Assembly: GCA_031270685.1 (NCBI GenBank)
Contig: JAISXA010000035.1
Span: 1 to 37,360, forward strand
Reading direction: 5' to 3'
Source: Planctomycetota bacterium
Lineage (GTDB): Bacteria; Planctomycetota; SZUA-567
DNA: 37,360 bases
A program made the position numbers and the translations under genes. The notes under the pieces were generated by a model. It did not search any database, had not been told where the DNA came from, and saw nothing but the letters and a program-made list of their open reading frames with translations. Position 1 is the stretch's first letter. Each line of letters starts with the position of its first letter. Positions 32,840 to 37,360 of this stretch are shown here, piece by piece.

Positions 32840-33633
32840 TGCGGACCGTGCTCGTCGTCACCACCTACAATCAACCCGAACACCTCGCCGCCGCGCTGCG
32901 CAGCGCGGCGGCGCAGTCCGTCGCGCCATCGGAGCTCGTCGTCGCCGACGACGGCTCCGGAAAGGAGACGGCGGATGTGGTCGCCGCGGCGAAAAAGCGG
33001 GGATTGCCCATCGTCCATGCCTGGCGCGAGCACGACGGATTCCGCGCCGGAAGCATGCGCAACCGCGCTATCCGCGAGTCTAAGGGCGACTACATCGTCT
33101 TCGTCGACGGCGATATTGTCATGCACCCCGAGTTCCTCGCCGACCATGTCGCGGCGGCGCGGCCGGGGCGTTTCGTCCAGGGCACGCGGGCGATCATCAT
33201 GCCCGGTTTGACCGAAACCGCGTTAGCCGCGGAACGGTTCTGGCCCGCCCCGCACGCCTCCGGGATCGGCAATCGCAAAAACCTGATCCGGTCGCGCGCG
33301 TTGTCGCGCTGGTTCTCCGACGAGGCGCGCGGTGTGGACAGGGTCCGCACCTGCAATTTCGCGGTCTGGCGCGCGGACGCGGTGAAGGTGAACGGCTTCG
33401 ACGAGGATTTCGTCGGCTGGGGATCGGAGGACCACGAGTTCGCGGCGCGGTTGCTGAACAGCGGCGTCAGGCGCTACAACCTCAGGTTCGCCGGCCTCTG
33501 CTGCCATCTGCACCACGATCCCAACAAGAACGCCATGAACCCGGAAAACAAGGAACGCCTCCGCCGCACCGTCGAGTCCGGGAAAACGCGCTGCGAAAAC
33601 GGATTGGTCGCGGAGCCGGCCTTGCGGCGATGA
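32839..33633 (+). CDS. Family 2 glycosyltransferase with galactosyltransferase-like C-terminal motif
   Basis: A 264-residue GT-A fold transferase, soluble as predicted. It begins VLVVTTYNQPEHLAAAL, followed by ELVVADDGS and the metal/nucleotide motif FVDGDIVMHP (Asp90-Gly-Asp92). The C-terminal GFDEDFVGWGSEDHEFAARL is the acceptor-side WGxEDxE element of beta-1,4-galactosyltransferase-like and chondroitin-polymerase-like enzymes and carries the likely catalytic acid. The sugar transferred cannot be told from sequence; an envelope polysaccharide is likely. ATG at 32839 shares its A with the flavodiiron stop (TGATG), so the two are translationally coupled although their roles appear unrelated. 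A hairpin repeat lies between its end and the chemotaxis gene. Confidence 0.9.
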   Translation: MRTVLVVTTYNQPEHLAAALRSAAAQSVAPSELVVADDGSGKETADVVAAAKKRGLPIVHAWREHDGFRAGSMRNRAIRESKGDYIVFVDGDIVMHPEFLADHVAAARPGRFVQGTRAIIMPGLTETALAAERFWPAPHASGIGNRKNLIRSRALSRWFSDEARGVDRVRTCNFAVWRADAVKVNGFDEDFVGWGSEDHEFAARLLNSGVRRYNLRFAGLCCHLHHDPNKNAMNPENKERLRRTVESGKTRCENGLVAEPALRR

Positions 33634-33767
33634 TGGAACCGCCTGGAGGACGACCGCGGCTTGCCGCGCCGCCGGCCAATCCATAAATTCGGCCGAGTCG
33701 GGGTGCGGGGCTCCCGCTTCCCTCCCGAACTTTTAGAGCGTGTTGTTAAATGCCGAGAACAACCAAC

Positions 33768-33796
33768 TTGACATTTTCGCCGCCTTTTGTTATTAA
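33768..33796 (+). promoter_or_regulatory. Possible distal promoter upstream of the chemotaxis receptor gene
   Basis: A consensus TTGACA (33768-33773) is followed after 17 bases by TATTAA (33791-33796), a weaker -10 match. A transcript from here would carry the hairpin at 33807 in its leader. Confidence 0.4.
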
Positions 33797-33806
33797 ACAG
33801 TAACAT

Positions 33807-33849
33807 CTTTGGAGGAAATCGGGCGGCGGTTGGCCCGATTTCTCCAAAA
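33807..33849 (+). repeat. Hairpin repeat, one base short of 18-8-18
   Basis: CTTTGGAGGAAATCGGGC (33807-33824), loop GGCGGTTG (33825-33832) and arm 33833-33849, followed by the end motif GTCCAC. The enclosing 58 bases (33798-33855) match 31176-31234 except for one substitution and one missing base. No T-run follows. Confidence 0.85.
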
Positions 33850-33876
33850 GTCCACTCAAAAGGCCACTCCAAATGA

Positions 33877-33906
33877 TTACACGCCAACCAATGTCATAAG
33901 TATAGT
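33877..33906 (+). promoter_or_regulatory. Possible proximal promoter of the chemotaxis receptor gene
   Basis: TTACAC (33877-33882) and TATAGT (33901-33906) with an 18-base spacer lie just before the ribosome site GGAAAGGG. The leader would be only about a dozen bases, so this call is tentative. Confidence 0.35.
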
Positions 33907-33924
33907 AAACGGAAAGGGTTAACC

Positions 33925-35928
33925 ATGTCGCTGTCGAAAAAGATCTACCTCGTCGTTCTCCTTCTGATCCTTATAGCCGCAGCCATCACGGGCTTGTCGC
34001 TTTACAGCATTGGCCGGCTCAACGAGGGTTTGGGCACCATGACGGGATTGGCCAACCGTTCCATCAACCTTAACAATTTAAGCAACTTGCAAATGGAGAG
34101 AAAAGCCAACCTTCAGACGCTTCTCTTGGAAACCGGGGATGAAGCCATGAAGGCTCCGGCGCGACGCCTTGCGGAATTGGAAAAACTATTTGACGAGGAA
34201 CTCGCCTCGTTCCGGGCGAACTTGCCGGCCGTCCTTTCGGAGGTTCAAAAAGGGGCTGCCCCGGGCATACTCGAGCGCTGGAAAAAATATGTCGAGGTTA
34301 CGGACGAAATCGCCCGCTTGGCCCTCGAGAACGCGACAAACAAGGCGAGGGAAATTTTAGAGGCATCGGAACCCTTCTGGGACGATATTGAAGACAAAAT
34401 CGAGGCGTTGGTTGAAAGAATCCGGTTGAATGAGGACAGGAAAATCAGCGCGTGGGCCATAACGCTTCGCGGGGCGGCGGTGAATCTGCAAGCCTTCAAA
34501 AACGCCGCGGTCAAATTCATAACGGATCCGAATCCGGTTCGGAAAAAAGCCCATGAGGACGGCATTTTCCAGCTTATCGGACAGGTCGACGATCGCCTGT
34601 CCCGGGTCGCCGAAGCCGTGCCGGCGAACGAAGGGGGCGCGGAAGCCGCCGAAATCCTCCGGTTGCTCCAACGTCAGGGCGTCGCCATCGTTGAAGAAAT
34701 CCGCCCGCTGGCTCAACGCAACACCGAAGGCCGCGCCGTGGAGATTTTCAATACCACCGGGGCGGTGGCCGAACGCGATTTCACTCAGTTCATTGTGGGT
34801 TTGCTGGATGTTTCCGCCGCTTCGATACACCGTGAAACAGGGAACGGAAGACAGCTTTCGAGCACGGTCAACACGCTTATAATGTCGGTCGGCGTTTTTG
34901 GCATCGTTGTGGGGATTGCGCTGTCCGTCCTGGTTGTCCGCGCCATTGTGAGGAGCCTCCACAGAATCATCGACGGGTTGTCAACCGCTTCCCGGGAAGT
35001 GCTTTCCGCATCCAATCAAATAAGCGACGCATCGCAAAGCCTGGCGGAAGGCTCGACCGAGCAGGCGGCGTCCTTGGAGGAAACGTCCTCGGCGCTCGAG
35101 GAAATGGCCTCCATGACGCGGCAAAACGCCGACAACGCCAATAAAACGAACGACACCACGGCGCACAACAACAAACGCATTTCCGCCGGCGCCGAAGCGG
35201 TCGGCAACATGACGGGCGCCATGGGTTCAATCAGCGAATCGGCGGAGAAAATTTCCCGAATCATCAAGACCATCGAGGACATCGCCTTCCAGACCAATCT
35301 GCTTGCCCTTAACGCGGCGGTCGAAGCAGCCCGCGCGGGCGAAGCGGGCAAAGGTTTCGCGGTTGTCGCGGACGAGGTCCGCAATCTCGCGGGCCGCTCC
35401 GCCCAGGCCGCCCGGGATACCACGCAATTGATTCAGGGAACGGTCGAAAATGTTCGACATGGTTCGGAGATCGCCCGCGAACTTAACGGAAGTTTCAAGG
35501 AAATCCAGGAAGGTTCGGAATCCGTCGCCCGCCTTATCACCGAAATCACGGCCGCCACCAACGAGCAGGCTCAGGGCGTCGATCAGGTGAATAACGCCGT
35601 CGCCCAAATGGACAAGGTTACGCAACAAAACGCCGCGACCGCCGAGGAGTCCGCATCCGCGGCCGAGGGGCTGACCGCCCAGGCGGACAACTTGAACGGG
35701 ATGGTCGGCGATTTGGTGGCCCTGGTTGTGGGGAAGAACCAGCAGCCTTCCCATGTGGCCGGAATCGACGCCCCTCGACCGGGCGCGATGAAAGTCAAGA
35801 AAATCATCACCACTTCCGCGTCATCCACGCCACGAGGGATGAACGGCTCTTCGTATTCGTCGGGCGGCGGCATGAGAATGCTGCCTTCATCCGCGGTCAT
35901 ACCTCTGGAGGAAAATGACGATTCTTAA
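33925..35928 (+). CDS. Methyl-accepting chemotaxis protein
   Basis: A 667-residue transmembrane chemoreceptor. Membrane segments are at about 8-28 and 316-338. The roughly 285 residues between are helical, consistent with a four-helix or helical bimodular sensor; the ligand is unknown. After the second membrane helix the HAMP region is short or degenerate ([19 protein letters not shown]). The methylation helices follow, and the highly conserved hairpin tip [20 protein letters not shown]...[15 protein letters not shown] (about 451-490), which binds CheA and CheW. The C-terminal tail is Ser/Gly-rich, with no CheR-binding pentapeptide visible. ATG at 33925 has GGAAAGGG upstream. No other chemotaxis genes are present, so it is an orphan receptor locus. 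Hairpin repeats flank it on both sides. Confidence 0.96.
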   Translation: MSLSKKIYLVVLLLILIAAAITGLSLYSIGRLNEGLGTMTGLANRSINLNNLSNLQMERKANLQTLLLETGDEAMKAPARRLAELEKLFDEELASFRANLPAVLSEVQKGAAPGILERWKKYVEVTDEIARLALENATNKAREILEASEPFWDDIEDKIEALVERIRLNEDRKISAWAITLRGAAVNLQAFKNAAVKFITDPNPVRKKAHEDGIFQLIGQVDDRLSRVAEAVPANEGGAEAAEILRLLQRQGVAIVEEIRPLAQRNTEGRAVEIFNTTGAVAERDFTQFIVGLLDVSAASIHRETGNGRQLSSTVNTLIMSVGVFGIVVGIALSVLVVRAIVRSLHRIIDGLSTASREVLSASNQISDASQSLAEGSTEQAASLEETSSALEEMASMTRQNADNANKTNDTTAHNNKRISAGAEAVGNMTGAMGSISESAEKISRIIKTIEDIAFQTNLLALNAAVEAARAGEAGKGFAVVADEVRNLAGRSAQAARDTTQLIQGTVENVRHGSEIARELNGSFKEIQEGSESVARLITEITAATNEQAQGVDQVNNAVAQMDKVTQQNAATAEESASAAEGLTAQADNLNGMVGDLVALVVGKNQQPSHVAGIDAPRPGAMKVKKIITTSASSTPRGMNGSSYSSGGGMRMLPSSAVIPLEENDDS

Positions 35929-35956
35929 GAAATGGCGGAAAATAGTCCCGTACATA

Positions 35957-36090
35957 GTGAACTTTTACAAATTGGGCATTCAAACCGCCGCATGCCCAAT
36001 TTGTAAAAATCGCGCTCCTTGCGGCGCAAGCGTTTTTGATTTTTGCAAAGCGGCGATTGGCGATTTAATCGCCGCTTTGCAAAACTTCGG
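35957..36090 (-). repeat. Composite two-hairpin repeat, copy 3 (reverse orientation)
   Basis: Hairpin C spans 35964-36007 (loop AAACCGCC), the spacer 36008-36040 is exactly 33 nt and contains CCTTGCGGC, the complement of the shared core, and hairpin A spans 36041-36084 with a perfect 18-bp stem and loop GGCGATTT. The outer end reads ATAGTGAACTTTT. It is the reverse complement of the arrangement at 1431 and 6076. Only a 4-base direct repeat (ATAG) is seen at the ends. It fills the gap between the chemoreceptor stop and the AraC-type gene. Confidence 0.88.
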
Positions 36091-36095
36091 ATAGA

Positions 36096-37360
36096 ATGCA
36101 TAAAATGCATTACGACAACCGTTCATTGGCTTCGAGAGTAACCGTCGCTCCGCCGCCGCCCTCGTTCCGTCTTTGGCAAAGCGCGTCGAGGATGAACGAC
36201 TACATCATAAAACTGGCCATACCGGGTTCGCTCGGGAAATTGATTTCGCCGGCGATCTTCAGGAAGTTGCGCCAGGCGTATGAAAAAAAATGGCCGGCCG
36301 CCCTCGCCGTCCTCAATCCCCGGGGGCGCAAGGTCATGGGCAAAATCGACGCCGACGCCGATTCGGGGGCGTTTCGGTCCGCCTGTCGCGCGGCGATCGA
36401 CGGCGCGCTCAGGCGCGGCGAACCGCTGGTCGAGGAATATGGCGGATCTTTCATCTGGGGCGTCCCGCTTCTGCTCAATACCCGTCTGGTCGGCGGGGTC
36501 GTCGCTAGCGTCCGGAAGCGGCGCGCCGATGAACTGGGCGGCGGCGAGAACATGGTGCGCGCGGCGGCCGTCGATCTGTGTCGTTTTCTCGAAGACTTCA
36601 ACCTGACCAACGCGCCGCTGCTGCATCTGCTTCGCAGCCGCGAGCTTGAAAATCCGGGGTCGGATTCGATACATGCGTTCAAGTTCCACGCGGCCGATTT
36701 CCGGTCCATTTACATAAAAGAGGAGCCGGCCCTGCTCGCCGCCATCAGGAAAGGGGCGCGGGAAGAAGCGCGGGAGGCGCTTAACCGCATCCTGGTCGTG
36801 CTGCTCACCCAAGCCGGGGACGATCTGGCGCTGCTGAAGAGTTTTTTCCTCGAGCTGGTGGTTTTGATGTGCCGCGCCGCCGTCGAGGCCGGTTGCGACG
36901 CCGCGGCCATCCTCGGGGCGAACTACGAGCGATTCACCGAACTATCGGCGATTCAATCCGACGAGACCCTCGCGCCGTGGCTCCGGAACACGCTCGAACG
37001 ACTGATCGACGCGATCCACGACCACCAGAACGCTTCGCCGCCCATGTTCCTCAAAACCGCCCTCAACTATATGCACCAGCACCTTGCCGAGGACATCTCC
37101 CGCGATGCGACCGCCTCGGCGGTCGGCATGTCGAACGCGCATTTTTCTCGGCAATTCAAGCGGGAGATGCGGGAGACATTCACCGACGTTCTCAACCGGA
37201 TGCGGGTCGATCACGCGGCGGAACTGCTGGCGCGCACCGAACGCAGCCTGTACATGATCTCCTTCGACAGCGGCTTCAAGGACCAGAGCTACTTCACCAA
37301 GGTGTTCAAGAAATATATGCGGAAAACGCCAAGGGAGTACCGCATGGAATTGCTGGCGGC
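36096..37360 (+). CDS. AraC-family transcriptional regulator, 3' end at the window edge
   Basis: At least 421 residues, with the frame still open at the last base but probably near its end. Residues about 45-170 (KLISPAIFRKLRQAYEKKW...LAVLNPRGRKVMG...GGSFIWGVPLL) resemble a PocR-type sensory domain, which binds small molecules in related regulators. A helical linker follows. The C-terminal AraC double helix-turn-helix (from about 325) is clear: LAEDISRDATASAVGMSNAHFSRQFK and MISFDSGFKDQSYFTKVFKKYMRKTPREYR. It should bind DNA and control nearby genes in response to a ligand; targets are not evident. The start is uncertain. ATG 36096 (with GGA four bases upstream, at the edge of repeat copy 3), ATG 36105 and ATG 36192 are all in frame. 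The proline-rich stretch between them reads as plausible coding sequence. Confidence 0.9.
   Translation, partial: MHKMHYDNRSLASRVTVAPPPPSFRLWQSASRMNDYIIKLAIPGSLGKLISPAIFRKLRQAYEKKWPAALAVLNPRGRKVMGKIDADADSGAFRSACRAAIDGALRRGEPLVEEYGGSFIWGVPLLLNTRLVGGVVASVRKRRADELGGGENMVRAAAVDLCRFLEDFNLTNAPLLHLLRSRELENPGSDSIHAFKFHAADFRSIYIKEEPALLAAIRKGAREEAREALNRILVVLLTQAGDDLALLKSFFLELVVLMCRAAVEAGCDAAAILGANYERFTELSAIQSDETLAPWLRNTLERLIDAIHDHQNASPPMFLKTALNYMHQHLAEDISRDATASAVGMSNAHFSRQFKREMRETFTDVLNRMRVDHAAELLARTERSLYMISFDSGFKDQSYFTKVFKKYMRKTPREYRMELLA

Noticed and set aside
1431-36090. CRISPR array
   Set aside because: The repeats are far apart, inverted and irregularly spaced, with no unique spacers and no cas genes.
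1-37360. tRNA or rRNA genes
   Set aside because: No cloverleaf with a GTTCRANNC-type T-arm and no rRNA signature was found on reading through the intergenic regions.

Overview
The window is GC-rich DNA from a Gram-negative bacterium. Lipoproteins with clear lipoboxes, an inner-core LPS-kinase homologue and a secreted thioester alpha-2-macroglobulin all imply an outer membrane. A flavodiiron protein and a methyl-accepting chemotaxis protein suggest a motile organism that lives with little oxygen. The gene mix (very large alpha-2-macroglobulin, PVC-like signalling genes, FGGY kinase, PocR/AraC-type regulator) would fit a Lentisphaerota/Planctomycetota-like lineage. That placement is inference from gene content only.

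Layout. Positions 1-5231 (minus strand) hold a signalling operon: HD-GYP response regulator, hybrid histidine kinase, and a second related kinase cut off by the window edge. A repeat-rich gap (5232-6050) leads to a small DcrB/PsbP-like exported protein and a 2077-residue alpha-2-macroglobulin (6051-13099, plus). Positions 13173-18143 (minus) carry patatin-WaaY kinase-rpiB-cmk-uvrB; a near-consensus promoter fires into the patatin gene with almost no leader. Positions 18302-28475 (plus) are a tightly packed run: ubiB-like kinase, two lipoproteins, a decayed family 1 glycosidase, a MEMO-family protein, a rhamnulokinase, another lipoprotein, an M48 membrane protease and a periplasmic protein. A class II aldolase follows with its own promoter. 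A convergent repeat-motif envelope protein shares a hairpin terminator region with it. A 1-kb repeat-rich gap precedes a flavodiiron protein and a family 2 glycosyltransferase. A chemotaxis receptor and an AraC-type regulator (truncated by the window end) close the window.

The most unusual content is a family of short hairpins scattered through the gaps. Nearly all have the same geometry: two 18-nt self-complementary arms around an 8-nt loop close to GGCGGTTT. The arm sequence differs between subfamilies but stays self-complementary. Three copies are two-hairpin composites built as 44 + 33 + 44 nt (near 1431, 6076 and 35957). The copy at 6076 lies inside the signal-peptide coding region of the DcrB-like gene, flanked by perfect 10-bp direct repeats. 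It adds exactly 47 codons, so the reading frame survives. Removing it restores a textbook signal peptide. This looks like a mobile, REPIN- or MITE-like element family with no mobilising enzyme in the window. The same end motif (AGTGGACTTTTG) also closes a separate ~250-nt multi-hairpin region directly upstream of the flavodiiron gene, which may be a structured RNA leader or a related element.
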